NCBI GenBank assembly: GCA_902806565.1
Contig: CADCXA010000012.1
Span: forward strand, 124,001 to 188,000
Reading direction: 5' to 3'
Length of the DNA: 64,000 nt
From: Hypoxylon rubiginosum
Lineage: Eukaryota; Ascomycota; Sordariomycetes; Xylariales; Hypoxylaceae
The position numbers were made by a program, and so were the translations under genes. Shown here piece after piece: positions 24,274 to 37,152 of the stretch (position 1 is its first letter; each line of letters starts with the position of its first letter). The notes under the pieces are model-generated. The model did no database searches, had not been told where the DNA came from, and was given only the letters and a program-made list of their open reading frames with translations.

Positions 24274-26845
24274 TTAGGTTGCGAAACGGAAGTCAAGTCT
24301 ATCAAGCACATAAGCCAAACGTTCTCGGGCGGATGGTAGAGGAATACTTACCGCTTGTTACCCACGTCAGTTGTAGTTTTCCTGTACTCATCCTGCTCCG
24401 CTGGGCTCATAACATCCCATTTCTTCGCCTTCGAATTGTTTCTCCACCGATAGTAAAAATATGTACTCGGGTATTGTACGAGCTATCATCGACCTGAGCC
24501 TTTGCATATGTGAGAGAGAGAAAAGGGGGGAACCACTTACACACATCCAGATACAGATGACTAGCAGGCCTTTGTTTGCTTTGAAGTATCGGGGCGAGTC
24601 GTCGGATTGATAGACTGCGAACTTAGCGTTATACTCTGCGCGCCAAAGGAGAGGATGGCTTACTATTCGCTCCGATCATTCCACTGACTTGAACCCACAT
24701 GTTGTAGAGACTGCAGTTTGGTTAGCTAAAAGCAAGTTTGAAGGGAAGGTCTGGCATACGAGGCAGAAACTGTTCTGTTCTGGACAGAGCCTGCATTCCT
24801 ACTCGTCCACGCAACCTGAATAGGATGGGTGCTAATCTCAATTAGCTCCAGATCATTTGCCGGTTAACTTTGTGTGCTCACTATGGAAACGATAGGAGAA
24901 CCGTTGCGATGGCGAAGTAGGCCCAAGAGCTGATCGGGTTCGGCAGAGCTATCAAAGCCACGAAGCAAGGCAGTAGCCAGGCATCCTCCGCCATCGATAC
25001 GAAACTCCTATTATTTACCAACTCGCTCAAAGCAGTGATAAGTAACATCGTTATACTAGAACCGACGATATACGGAATGGAAAGCAAGTTGGTCTGGATG
25101 ACACTGAATCCGAGGCCGCGGAACGAAATCGTCAAATATTGAGTGACTGGATATTTCGGCAAGCCAAACAACAGCCCCAGTGCGTACAAGGGCCACATAT
25201 CGTAATCTTTGGTGCATTCCCATATCTGTCTGACGGAGAGACCCTGTCGGTTGAACATTCCTCCTTTCTGAGGGTCATCTCGGATAACTGACGATAGTCA
25301 GAAATGAATCATGTCCGGAGTCCTTCGTTTAAGCAGCTCACCTGAGTTGACAATGATTTTCTCTTCCTTCTTAGTGAAGTACCCTTTGGGATTCCACCAG
25401 CTCTTGGTTCTGGCTGGGGATTGAGGCATGAGGAAGAAGGAAGCAATTCCAATCGAGACTGCAAACAAATTAGCATCTCTGATGATAGAGGCGTGGACTA
25501 CGCTCACAAGTGACAGCGCCCCTGAGATTGTTAGCGGTGACCATCTAGTATACCAATGATACGACTCACTCGATTAAGAACAACCATCGCCATCCCTCGT
25601 ACCCCAATATGCCACGCATCGATAACAGACCGACGGCGGCGAAACCGACACCGATATCGACTAAAGAGACAGGTGAGCAAGCTACTTCGAGGGCGGAGTC
25701 GTATTGAGCATACCCATCTGCGAAGACATCCAGTACCAAGCTAACCTGATCGGAAGCTGAAAAGGTGAGCAGGACTATTACATAAATTGACCCCTTATGT
25801 AAGGTCACTTACCGTTTTACCAGTGTAAAAGTAGCTGAGATAGAGGATCGTATCGCTGACAAAGAATGAGTAAAGTGCTCGAACTTCCGGCGAACGGGCG
25901 AAGACTTACGGGATAAAACCACCTTGGAACGTCGCACTGGTTTCGGTAAGTAGGCATTCACACCAGCATTGGCAGTCCAACTTACATCAAATACCTAGTA
26001 GCCAGGAAGGAAGCGCGGCCTTTGAGAAAGAACTGCGCACCAGAAATGATACTGAAGATACAAATTTGTATCGGAATCCATAGGTCCGGGCCGATACTTG
26101 GAAAAGTTAGCTGGGCTCTCGAGATCGCGATTGAGGACTGACTGACCGTTTGGAGATTAGCTGAGATGGAAGTTCGGCAACCAGGAAGCCAACTCGAGAG
26201 ATGGTTTGACCGATATTCTATCGCCTATTAATATTGAAACCTCTCTCCGGGTAGGGATGTCTGAGAGCGCAACTCACATAGTCGCCTTTAGTGAGACCTA
26301 GATCTTCAAGCATATTATCCGAGACAGCGTTGGAGATGTTGTTCCGATCAATGTTCAGAGCGGAAAACATGATGCAAACCCAGACCTAAACCGTTAACTT
26401 CGCTCTTCAGCCGGCAGCTGAGCGTGGGGTGGCCTACCATAATCTTCCAATCGACCTTACGTCGCACTGCCCTCTCCTCCCTCCACGTCCAGCGGAACTT
26501 GGGATCGAATGCCGACCAGTTCTCCCATTGTGGATGAATATAGCGTTCTTTATACTCCTCTACATGCTCAGAATCCCAGATGCTTGGTTGTGTGGCAATA
26601 CCGTCGAGATCGTACACGTCGCCTTTGGGACCCTTTCGAATTCCGAGGAAGCGTAGTATAGCATCGCCGAGGACTGATTCCATGCGCTGGCCCTCTCCGG
26701 TTGCCAGGCCTGGCGGAGTGGGAGGAAGTAGGTTGTTAGGATCCTTATCGTCGGCTCCTCCCTTGAGTCCCGATATTTCATTGTCGGTAGAAGCCGTACC
26801 GGTCCCAGGGCGCGAGCGTTCAGCGACTGGCTGGTGGGCAGACAT
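24274..26845 (-). CDS. MFS anion:cation symporter (allantoate/nicotinate permease type)
   Basis: Sixteen exons: 26845-26438, 26385-26278, 26217-26147, 26096-25986, 25936-25910, 25855-25813, 25756-25714, 25660-25570, 25521-25508, 25458-25342, 25287-24882, 24831-24760, 24710-24664, 24614-24541, 24482-24352 and 24298-24274. They join in frame to 595 residues. A long cytosolic N-terminus leads to WTWREERAVRRKVDWKIM, then the Dal5/Tna1-family landmarks: NIDRNNISNA, ISRVGFLVAELPSQLISKR, LYLSYFYT, GYEGWRWLFLIE, ASFFLMPQSP, HPIQVAWTSRNAG, SGMIGANIYQSDDSPRY and a C-terminal LDFRFAT. The family imports small organic anions such as allantoate, ureidosuccinate, nicotinate, pantothenate or dipeptides with protons. 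The exact substrate is not evident. Intron density is unusually high, with exons as short as 14 and 27 nt. Confidence 0.88.
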
Positions 26846-28093
26846 CTTGAAGTCAGGAGTCGGATAACTATTGCACGAATCACTTGTCTCGTATGATGAA
26901 TTAAAGTATATTGATAGGTGTCTACACAAGACAGGGCACCAGATCGAGCGCAACCTATCTACCTATATATGGGTTGATTCGCAAAGGTGTTGGGTAGCAG
27001 ATCCAGCAATTCTAATGGAACGATCAATGCCTGGACTCCTTTCCAGTGGCTCTACCGAAGGAGGGTCTAACCCAGGACGTGATAACAGGGCAAGTAAAGG
27101 CCAGTAAAGGCCAATAAAGGCCGGTATCATAGGTAGAAAGGGGACTCCCACACCCTCACTCCATGTATTTGGGCCAATTGACGCTCCACTGCAATGAATG
27201 GCGACATCGACATCATGCTTACCTGGGTAGTATAGACCGACTGTACTATGTAGTATTGCGAGGAGACCTGATAAACTGGAAAAGTCTGTTATAGGCCCAC
27301 TGTCTGACGCCAATCAAATTGTCGCTCACGCAATTGTTCACCATCGCCTAGCTGGATGTCGTGATTTTCTACCCAGGTATCTGTTTGGCTAATAACCAGC
27401 CTTACCTAACATTTATATAATGTAACATGGATTTTTACTTGTAGGCAATATATATTTCTCCGAACATAGTATAACCCCCGAGTTCTAATGATTTAGTTAA
27501 TCTTTTTTCTTTTCGCATTACGATGATTATTTAACTTACCGGGTCCTGAATTATGTCTCCACCAAGGACACGAAACTGCGTCGAAGACGTATATCAACAC
27601 GCCAGCATATTTCTCTTAGATCTATCTCTAGAGCTTCTTGGGAGATTGTTCAACGTATTCAGCTGAAAGGCGGCGACGCCTAGAAAGCTAGAACTCTAGA
27701 CCTTTATAAGTTCAGCTAGGAGATCCTTCGGATTCGGTATCGTGTTTAGTTTCCGCCTCTGTCCCGTTTGTACCCGATCATAACATTACAAATAAATCGA
27801 TACTAATGTCGAACACCATTGGAGCAAGGAAAGTCATATGAGAGGAGCATATACGACATCGACTCCAGGATCGCGCAGTGGTTGTAATAGAAGCACGATA
27901 CCTCCTAAGCGATTTAGGACGCTCTCGGGCGCACTCGCGCGGACGATCGGTGTAGATGGGTTAATATCATAACGCCGGAACCCCAAGGACAGACACGGCC
28001 GAAACTTGCCCCTTATAGGTAGACATTGTTTGAGCGAAAGTCAAGCATATCTTAGGATGCATAGATCCTTTTTCCCTTGCCCTATGCCCTCGA
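26846..28093. other. Spacer with a short GTAAAGGCC repeat
   Basis: Promoter of the MFS permease and 3' flank of the ankyrin-CorA gene, both on the minus strand. At 27091-27122 the unit AGTAAAGGCC/AATAAAGGCC occurs three times in tandem. No gene is supported. Confidence 0.55.
27091..27122. repeat. RRTAAAGGCC triple tandem repeat
   Basis: Three near-identical 10-base units (AGTAAAGGCC, AGTAAAGGCC, AATAAAGGCC) lie about 250 bp upstream of the MFS permease start. Confidence 0.65.
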
Positions 28094-31000
28094 TCAGCTG
28101 ATACTCCCGCTCTCGGGATCATCGCTTTCTCTAGCTCTTCCTCCATGCATCGTTCGTCGTGCCCACGAGATAGGATGGGTGTTAGTGCGGCTGTGTCCTT
28201 GCGATTTGGAGCTTTCATCTAGTGGCGTAAGCATCCCTCGTATTGCCTCTTCGTAACTCTTGTCGTATTCGGGCCCTCTTGGAGGGTACGGAGTAGGCGG
28301 GCGCCATGTCTTCTCCCGGGGCGGGTAAGTCACAAACTCTTCCTTAACCTCTGCCTCGTATTTTGATCCGCCGTCCGCTGGAGATGCCCAGCCATGGACC
28401 AGACGATTCTTGGCCTCTATCAGGAACCATTTTACGGCATTAATGATATCAGTAGCCGTCAATGCCATGACGATCAACGGAATCGAGACTGACAAGCCAA
28501 TGCCAAATGTGTACTTTGCCACGTACGGGAGAGTTAGCGGGTCACCCCACGCATCGATATTGATAGTGAAGAGGGTGGCGATGAAGGACATAGGGACGAA
28601 TACGATCGTCACCACGGTAAATACTAGAATCGCCTGTCCTTGCTTGGACGCCGTGACGGCCTGGTCACGCGCAAACTTGGCTTCGAGCGCGTTAGACTGC
28701 ATCTGCTTGAGTTCTAACAGCGATCGCAGGCTCGTGTAAGCATTTTCGGCTCGCCGGTCCATTCTCTGTAGGTCTCTGTAGCGTGTTTCGATCCGCCTCT
28801 GCTGCTCACGGCATCGCTTTCGTAGTTGGCCGACGAGATCATCTATAGCTGGTCTTTTTCCTCCCCCTTCGCGTAGCTCTTCAGTTGTGGCCGACTCGAA
28901 CGTCCCAAGCACCGCCGTCTGCGAGTCTAGGATCATCACAATGATGTTCAGCTCGTCCCGGATGTCATTGATCTCGTTCAACATTGCCGACTCTCCGCCG
29001 AGTTCCAGTAGCGCATCGAGCACAAAGTCATGAGGCTCCCCTGGAGGTAATGACGACACTCTGCCCGAGTGGCCTTGGCGTCTTTGGCGATCTTTCAGCC
29101 AGCGTGTGGATAGTGCGGATACTTGGTTAAAACTGCGTAAGAGCTGAGTCTGACGATTGATAATCAGCCCAGTTGAGCTCTCGAACATATCCAGAAACTG
29201 GTAGGCCTTGTCCACTCGAGGACGGCCAAAGGTGTTACAACAATTATTGAATATGAGTGTTGCTAGATGGTAGGCAGATGTGACTGGCGCCCGGGTCTTA
29301 ATTCCGTTGGTTTCCTCTATGATGTTATCTAGCACATTTAAGGGGTCATTTTTTGGCTGTCCCCAACGCGTCGCGAAACAGGTAATGACGAGATCTAAAA
29401 CATGGTGAGTTTATGAATTGTCAAATCTGTTTAGGCAGAGAATTCTTACCTTTACCAATTATCCACAGCCACAACTGGTCCACCATCAACATTCTGTCTT
29501 CCCAGTGGTTTCTCTTGCAGTATCTCGAGACGACCTGGTCTTTATTCCGCACGGCAGTGTCGATACCGGAATAAAAGTACTGATCTAGAGTTCTGCGTAT
29601 ATGAAGAGGCCGCTGGTGGTTCAAATAGCCATTGACAAGCTGAAGGTCTGGCGAAGAATTCACGGACAAGTGTTCGCTTGCGCGCACGTTCTTGATTGCG
29701 TTATCCATCTTTTCGTGCCCTTCAACTGTCTCGTAGTGGAGGAATGGCATCTGCAAAGTCAGTATGTGGGATAGGGAGCAGCACCTCACCACTTACGAAA
29801 AGGACAATGCTCCCCGGCTTTGTATCCTCGGCTGTTTCGTCCACTTCCTCGCGGCGACCCTTTCTCGGGCGTGTAGGCGGCTTAAGGAGCCTTCTGGGGT
29901 GCTGCTCGGGCACCGTCTCCTTGCTACGAGATCTATGTGAACCAGGCTCGCCACGGTCCAATGACGGTGCAGGAACTACTAGTTCAGATATAGATGCAGT
30001 TGCTCCGCGAGAATCGAGTTGACTGGTTTCGCTACGGTCCGGTGAATGAACGGGATTCGAGCTTCGTTCAACCGAATGTGGTTGCTGAGGCACGATACGT
30101 TGACAAAACGGCCTCATGGAATGGTCATGAGCTAATGACCCGTGTTGTTCCTGGTCGAAACATTCCTCCAGGGCTTTAAAAGACTCAATGTCTTGGGATC
30201 GGTAGCCCCCTTCAGCGAATGATTTGGCAAGAAGGGTCTACTAATAAGTTAGCATGGACAATGGACAATCTGGTACGAGAACGGGCCTGTATATTACTTC
30301 AATCCAAGCAACCTATACAATGTTAGCTAGCTTAGCTACGGCCTAGAGAGCCTACGCACATTGTTGGCAGGGAGGTGAATCCACCTCAAATCTGGTTGAT
30401 ATTTTACATTTTTCGGCAAGACTGGTCTCTTCGGTCTATTTTCTTCGTGATCCCAACCGTAGAGGAGATCATGGACCGATTCCTTGAAAACGAGCTGTCT
30501 TTTCGCAAATTGGCCGAAATCGACGATCGTTGCTTCAAACCCTTGACACGCGGCTCGTGCATCTGGTGATAGCCTCTCACCAGCACGATGCGGAGACAAA
30601 AGTAGAGCAATATCCGTGTGGTTTCTCTCTACTGCACAAAGCATTGGTGTGCGGTGAAAGCTATCCCTGACGTCCGAATTGACCAGAGGGCTTCTTAATA
30701 GGAGTTTTACCACGTCTTTGTGGCCATTGAATGCTGCCCAGTGCAACGAGGTCATCCCATTTTGGAGTTGAGAATTCACCACTGCGCCCGCCTTTAGCAG
30801 TAGCGCAGTTATGCCCTCATGGCCGTTCTGAGCTGCCATATGAAGGGCTGTCCATCCTCCGTCACTCTTCACCCGAGCATCGGCGCCCCGGCTCAGCAGA
30901 AGCTTGACCATATCCTCATACTTTTTCTCTGCTGCGAAGTGGAGAGCTGTTGTACCTCTATTGCTGCATGCGGAGATATTAGCATGTCCGTTTAGAAGAG

Positions 31001-31607
31001 CCTCCACGAGCGACGTATTGCCACTCGTAGCGGCCCAGAGCAAAGCTGTTCGCCCGAGTGGATCGCGCGCTTCGATATCAGCCCCCTTCTCGAGAAGCAC
31101 TCTGAGCGTGGCTCTATCCCATCTAGAAGACTTCCACTCAGTAGCTACGAATAGCAGCGGCGTCCGCCCTTCGCGGTCGCACGTGTTAGGGTCTGCACCT
31201 GCTTTCAACAGTGAGGCGACGACACTGTGGAAACCATGTAGGCACGCAATAAACAAGGCCGTCAGCCCATCCTTGGGACGACGCCAATCAGGATTGGCCC
31301 CCCGTTCTAACAGCTGCATCACTGTCGATGGATCCCGGCCCTCAACCGCTTTGAAGAGGGGGGAAACCTCATTGCCTTGGTTGGGCTCTATTTCGGCCCC
31401 CCATTCGAGTAGTAGGCTGACAATCCGTAGTCTCCCTTTACCGGCAGCCTTTTGGAGTGCTTGCCGCAACGCGGCGCGATCTGAGGGTGACGACCAGTAC
31501 GGCTGCTCGGAAAAGGCTTCTACGAGACGCGTCTCATCTCCTTTCACCGCGGCGGCGATCAGTCTCAGATGATACCGATCTGGGGCGGAATCCTCATTAT
31601 CGCTCAT
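28094..31607 (-). CDS. Ankyrin-repeat / CorA-type membrane protein fusion
   Basis: Five exons: 31607-30360, 30312-30298, 30237-29797, 29750-29450 and 29394-28094, giving 1101 residues. Exon 2 is only 15 nt (VAWIE). Residues about 15-345 form roughly ten ankyrin repeats (GRTALLWAATSGNTSLVEAL and the like). The middle is low-complexity and charged. The C-terminal part carries a long helical stalk and two closely spaced transmembrane helices (ILVFTVVTIVFVPMSFIATL and FGIGLSVSIPLIVMAL), as in the CorA/ZntB fold. Ankyrin-CorA fusions are known in filamentous ascomycetes. The CorA signature Gly-Met-Asn after the first helix is replaced by Thr-Ile-Asn (about residues 945-947), so Mg2+ channel activity is doubtful. 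A scaffold or signalling role is equally possible. Confidence 0.88.
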
Positions 31608-32449
31608 TTTGGGATGGGCGATGGGCGAGTGGCGAGGATGAACATAAATTCATACATAAGGACGCTGTCTAGCTTCGATGGCAGCGTAAATCCCCTCTTG
31701 CATCAATTTTGAGGTATCTATTATGCGTTAGGGTGGAGACACACTCCTGACATGATAATAGTCTGGTATAGGGAAAGAAATTGGGCTTCATTGGGTCAAA
31801 AGCATGGGAGTGCTGAGGCTGAGCGATGCGTAACGACCGCTGTTCCGCAAATCAACAGCGCTGACAACTTCGATTGGAGAGCTCGCGATTGGCCACTCCA
31901 CTTCCAATGTGATGCAAAACAGAGAACATGACTAGCTGAAGTAAATGGCATCTAAGAAGCGCTCGTAACGATTGATAGCGACTTAACTGATTACGAAATT
32001 TGTTATCTGGGGACGTTGCATATGTCCGGGGGACTGAGAACACCTGTCAGACTAGGTAACTGATGTGATTGGCTTACATGATACCCTGTGAGCACCAAGG
32101 AGCCACGCCGAACCGAGGAGGGATTGCTTCATGGTGGTGACTTTAGTACTGAGCTGTCTTGGCTCTCTTAGATTCTATGAGTTAAAGTTACTACGGAAGG
32201 GAAAATGAACGAAAGTAGCAGCGAAGATACCTTGTCCAAGATATCGAACGGGTGAGTTGTTATATACCTCCTGCATCTGTACCTAGTTCGTAGAAGCAAG
32301 GTTAGGTAGATTAATAACAAGTCAGAAACATTGAAGAGAGTATAGAATTATGTACTTATTAGAAGTATATAGGTAGTCAACATATTCATGCCTCATATTC
32401 CGTCGTCACTCATATAACACCATCTGCGGATGGGTCTACTTCCTCTCAC
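31608..32449. other. Spacer, nothing recognised
   Basis: Promoter of the ankyrin-CorA gene and the 3' flank of the TMEM135-like gene, both on the minus strand. No conserved frame is visible. Confidence 0.6.
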
Positions 32450-34363
32450 CTACTCCGCTTTGTTTTGAAGTTCTTCTTCCTCATCTTCCTCCAAACCCCA
32501 GTCCCTAAACTCGGTGCCTCGGACCCAGCTAATACCTTTTCGGACCCGGCCTTCGCGAATAGCTCTTGCGTCTCTCTCGTATACGGCGCCGGTTATAGCG
32601 AGCGCTAAGACAAACACCCAGACGTCGCCACCTTTCATGGCACGCCACCACCGCCGCTTGACCCCCACCTTCCAGAGCGAGTCCACACTGGTCCGGGCGC
32701 TGTAGAGGAACACGCTTCTTCCGTCCTTGCGCTCTACCCAGGCCCACAACCCTGCTAAAAAGCCACCAAGGAAGAAGCGCTGCGTTGGTAGGAATGTCCG
32801 CGGGAACCACGTCTGGAAGAAGCAAATGCTCGCCCAAGCTGTCGAGATAGCGCCTGTGGCGAATGTCGAGAGACGGAGAACTTTGGAAATTAGGCGGTTT
32901 AGGAGGTATAAGGGCGAGTTATACAGCAGTTTATAACGCGGTAGCATGAGTACCGAATAGAACAGCAGAAAGAAGCGGCCCATTCGCGGGAACGAGCGCA
33001 CCCAAAAGGTGAGATAGGTACGAAGACATGAAGGGTCAGAGGGATGTAAGGCCGCGCAGCTTAGAGAAGTGATGAGAGGATGAGCCTGCGCCGTCAAAGG
33101 CGCAAGTGCGGTAAGTGATGAAGGTAGGGTAGGCTGATCGGGGAATAGGGTGGGTGAGACGAAGGACCTGCGAAGAGGTTAGCATCTTTCAATATCTTGG
33201 AAAGGGGTTATTGCATACGGCCAGTTCAGCTTAGCCATCTGAGCCAAGCTATCCGCGATCTCCCACGGATTGGGCCATTTCACACCAGCAGGGAGGTTCT
33301 TCGGGGCGCTATGAATATAGGCAGTGGAGCTCTTCCAGATGAAGTCGACGAAACTGACAGGAGAGCAGTCTCGATCAAATAACGTAGCATGCAACAACTG
33401 CCCGGAAGCGAAAGGTTGAAGCATCCAACTTCCCCACCACCACGGCCGTTCTCGCTTGACCATCCCTTTTCCACCTGCCCGGACTTTCCAACCCCATATT
33501 AAGCCCTCGTCCTCAAAAAGGTTCCAACCGAATTCGAGCGCCCGGAAGATGGCGGCGATGGCCACGGTCACGCGTAGTTGTTGAGAGGGGTATATACCCA
33601 AAGCTAGACCTGCTAAACCAGCTCCGACAGCCGGTGCGTACGGAGAAGTGAGTGTCTGGGAGGTCCTAGGGTTGCGACTGCGAAAAGGCGCGGCTGAGGA
33701 ATCTAGCAGATGGACCCGTAATCGGCTTAAAAAGCGGAAGAGAAGTCGGTAAAGTAATAGGATAGTTGACAAGGACAGTGACAGTCGGAGACCCGAGGAC
33801 TTATAAAAGGGTTGTTTCTTCTTTGGCGCAGCAGCCCTGATTATTGTTAGTACCTGCATGTAGGTATAGACTTGGGCTTGAGTTTGTTACGATGCCACTT
33901 ACTCTTTCTGTGCTTTTAGTCTCGCTAGGACTGTCTCGTACGCCTTCATTCCTATCCCAGTTGCGATGAATACCCGCAAAGAGTCCCTAATGGCACGCGC
34001 ATTATAAGTATCTCCTCGGCTAGGACCGCCACCCGTCGCCTTCTCTTTCCCCTTGGTCCTGCTCCCATCTCTGTCCGCAAAGGATCCCCTCCGAGCGCTG
34101 CCACCTTCCATATACCTCTCGACGGTGTTCACACTCGGCATTCGCTTCTTCAGGAGTCGCGACCGTGACAGAACATATTTGTGTAGTGTTTCGTATTCGC
34201 GAGCCGAGATGGTATACCTTAGGGCATTACGAAGGACGGGGTCGACGGTCGATCCTCGGTTCGGTTTGGAGTTGGCCCTGGGACGGGACAGGGCATCCGG
34301 CTGCTTCGGGATGTCGAGGGGAGTGAGGGTGGGCAACCTCGAGGGACCGGCCTCAGATGCCAT
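32450..34363 (-). CDS. TMEM135-like multi-pass membrane protein
   Basis: Three exons, 34363-33903, 33836-33219 and 33167-32450, give 598 residues. The intron ahead of exon 2 has an ACTAAC branch point, and frame continuity holds throughout. The N-terminal block DPVLRNALRYTISAREYETL, the middle block SGLRLSLSLSTILLLYRLLF and the C-terminal PTQRFFLGGFLAGLWAWVER match the fungal TMEM135/Tim17-superfamily layout as I know it. Animal TMEM135 is linked to peroxisome and mitochondrial dynamics and lipid storage; the role in fungi is little defined. I take the ATG at 34363 as the start because the family begins close to it. An in-frame ATG at 34450 would add 29 residues. The C-terminus is acidic (LEEDEEEELQNKAE). 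Confidence 0.8.
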
Positions 34364-35416
34364 GATGCGCCTGGCCGAGTATAATATACGCTTTCGCGAT
34401 TGCGCTGATGATCGAGGCCCAAGAAGAGCTTGCGATATAGTAGGTACCAATGGTAATTGGTGAATTAATTTTTAGCTACAGAGTGCGAGAAATAGGCTGG
34501 AAGAAGTGTAAAATAAGCGCGAGAATGGTTATATCATGTCCAGCTGCAGCGATACGACGTTGTACCCGACGGCTTGGATCTCGTAGCTTTAACGGTATTA
34601 CACGGTTACCGAGGATTAAATAATTTGGCAAAAGTGGAATATTCTATGACCTGAATGAGAAGAATAACCATTCATACAAAATGACAATCACCGGCATACG
34701 GATAGACACCATTAAAGTCAGAAAGGTTTAAGAGATAAAGGGTAGTAGGATAGGTTGGGATGGGGAAGAATGATTAAGGAATAAGGGTTAAGAATAGGAA
34801 TAGGAATACCTAAGGAATAAGGAATAGGGAATAAGGGAGGGAAATGTCGCGTCTGGCATTGCAGAGCTGTGAGATTAATTAGACTTTACATGTGCATGTA
34901 CCCTATTTTGTCCTAATAGTCTGCATCTCGTCCCACTACGTAAGATTAGGTAAACCTATACGGAGTACCTCGGTCCAGCTGAACATGTGAGCAAGCAGGC
35001 AAGCAACTGGCAGACAGGCAGGGCAAAAGATGCCTAGCCTTTTATAGCCTTTTAAGGGCCATGCACCCCGCCAAGCTAGGTCTCGAATTATGAACGATTA
35101 TTGGTTTGAAATTTCTTAAATCTCCTTCACTATCGTCATCTTCATGGGCTCTTCATGGGCTGTCCCTGTACTCCTTTTATTACCATTGTCTAACCTCTGT
35201 ATGCAGACAGACAAATAAAGAGCTGAAAATAAGACATGGTAGAAACTTATCAAGGGCGTCTTATACAGTTTATACCCAACATAATTCAATACATACTTTT
35301 CTCAGCTCTTATAAATTTCATTTTCAACTCCCCTGCATAGAAAGCAAGATTCATTCACCTAAGTGAAGCCAATAATATAATGCTCCCACTCTGGATATCC
35401 CCTTCAAAGCCTTTAT
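34364..35416. other. Spacer with GGAATA-rich simple sequence
   Basis: Contains the TMEM135-like promoter and an A/G-rich strip at about 34770-34845 with repeated GGAATA words. No gene is supported; the short plus-strand frame at 35106-35366 is not convincing. Confidence 0.55.
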
Positions 35417-37152
35417 CTAAGCGACGGCCTTGGTATGAGAAGTAGTCTTCTTTATGCTCGACTCTGGAATTCCTTCCACGCCGACAATCTGCCCCTTTTC
35501 TAGCCCTTCAACATCGACGTGTGGCCCAGTATAGTGTTTGCGACCATCAAATATCCAAGTAATCACGGCAATCAATAAGATGACACCGAAGGCCACGATA
35601 CAATAATTCATATTTTCGCTCGTGACCGGTAGCTCCGGCGGGAACACGAACAACACCGTGGTTAAGATCGTCCAGCCTATCCCAACCTATTTGATTAAAT
35701 CTGAATTAGCAATGATGAAGGTAGTAGAGTTTGGAAGCTGAGACGCGAGCAACACGAGTGGTATCGTGCTGGTGCTGAGGTGCTGTATGTACACAATACA
35801 CAACTTACCAAGTTTAGTATCCAACCCACAGCGCCTGTCAGCTTGAACGCGCGATTCGGGGGTAACATCTTGCGGCCGCGCAAACAGTTAATCGACGGCG
35901 GGATGGCGTAGGTCACGCCCAAGGCAACAACGGATGCCGACGTGATCGCATTGAACGTGCTCGATGATCCCAAAAAGATGCACCCGAAGACGACCACCCA
36001 GCCGGCAGTCCAAAACAGCGCATTCAACGGCACATCCAGCTTCGGATGGACTTGGGCGAAGACACGACTAAATGGCAATCCGTGGTCGCGCGCGAACGCG
36101 TAGCTCATCCGGCTACTTGTCGTCATAAGCGTCGTGCTCGTAAAGAGCATACAGACGAGCGGAAACATCAGAAGACAGACACTGCCGGCCGGGTTCTGCG
36201 TCGCGTCCATGAAGATCTGTAGAAGCGGACCGGCACTCGACTCAATAACACCGTCGATGTTGTTCACGCAGAAGAGCATGCAGCTCAGGAAAACAAAACC
36301 CGTACCCATGCCGATTCCGATGCAGTAGAGCATGATACGCGGGCCTCGCACCTGCGGCTGCGGGATTTCCTCGATCATATGGGCGACCGCGTCGAAGCCA
36401 GTAAGTGCAAACGCGCCCTGCAGCAGGCCGAGCATCCATGCGAGACCGTCTGGCCATTGGACCTCGTTTATGAACTCCCCGTACACGAACGAGCCCGATT
36501 GGTAATTCGGAGAGGCGCACGCCAAGATGGTGATGCTAATGACGGCGAATCCGGTCAAGCTCCAGAAGAAGGCCGCTTTCGTAAACAGCGGAAGCAACCT
36601 GGTCGAAAAGGCGTTGATGAGCAGCGAGATGAGCGTAAACGCGATATAGATCAAGAACTGGTGCCAAGACTCGGCCTCGTAGTCCGGATGCAATAGCGAG
36701 ATGATGTTAATGATAAAAGTGCTGCCCAGTAGACCTCCGGTCGCCGTAAGCGCAACCCAGCCGCTGACGTTGATCCAGCCCGTCGCATAACTCAGGCTCC
36801 GGCTCCAGCTCTTCCACGCAACGATCGCAGCCCAATGGTACTGACCTCCGGCTGTGGGCCACGCGGACAGGAATTCCGCGAGCGACGCCGCCAAGCACAA
36901 GTTGCATATGCCTGCAACCATCAAGCCCCAAATGACGGAGCTAGGACCGCCACTAGGGAGGGCCAGCGAGATAGACGCCGCCAGCGCTGTCCAGGTGTTG
37001 AGGATGGCGAAGGCCAGACCGAGCATGGATATCATAGAAAAGTTCCTCTTGAGCTCCTGCTTATGGCCGAGGTGTTCTAGTGCGGCGGCATCTTGAGCGA
37101 TGATGCTATGGTGCGCGCTGCTAGCACTGCGCCTCCGAGGTTGGTCATCCAT
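35417..37152 (-). CDS. Amino-acid/choline/GABA permease (APC superfamily, ACT family)
   Basis: Two exons, 37152-35809 and 35686-35417, encode 537 residues, the normal size for a 12-helix permease. The cytosolic N-terminus leads into the family motif KRNFSMISMLGLAFAILNTW, followed by EFLSAWPTAGGQYHW, the conserved GAFALTGFDAVAHMIEEIPQ in helix 6, and SRMSYAFARDHGLPFS ahead of helix 9. This pattern is that of the fungal amino acid/choline transporter family, which includes yeast Hnm1 and Uga4, and predicts proton-coupled uptake of choline, GABA, polyamines or amino acids at the plasma or vacuolar membrane. The substrate cannot be assigned. The C-terminal tail after the last helix is hydrophilic and Lys/Thr-rich. 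Confidence 0.9.
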
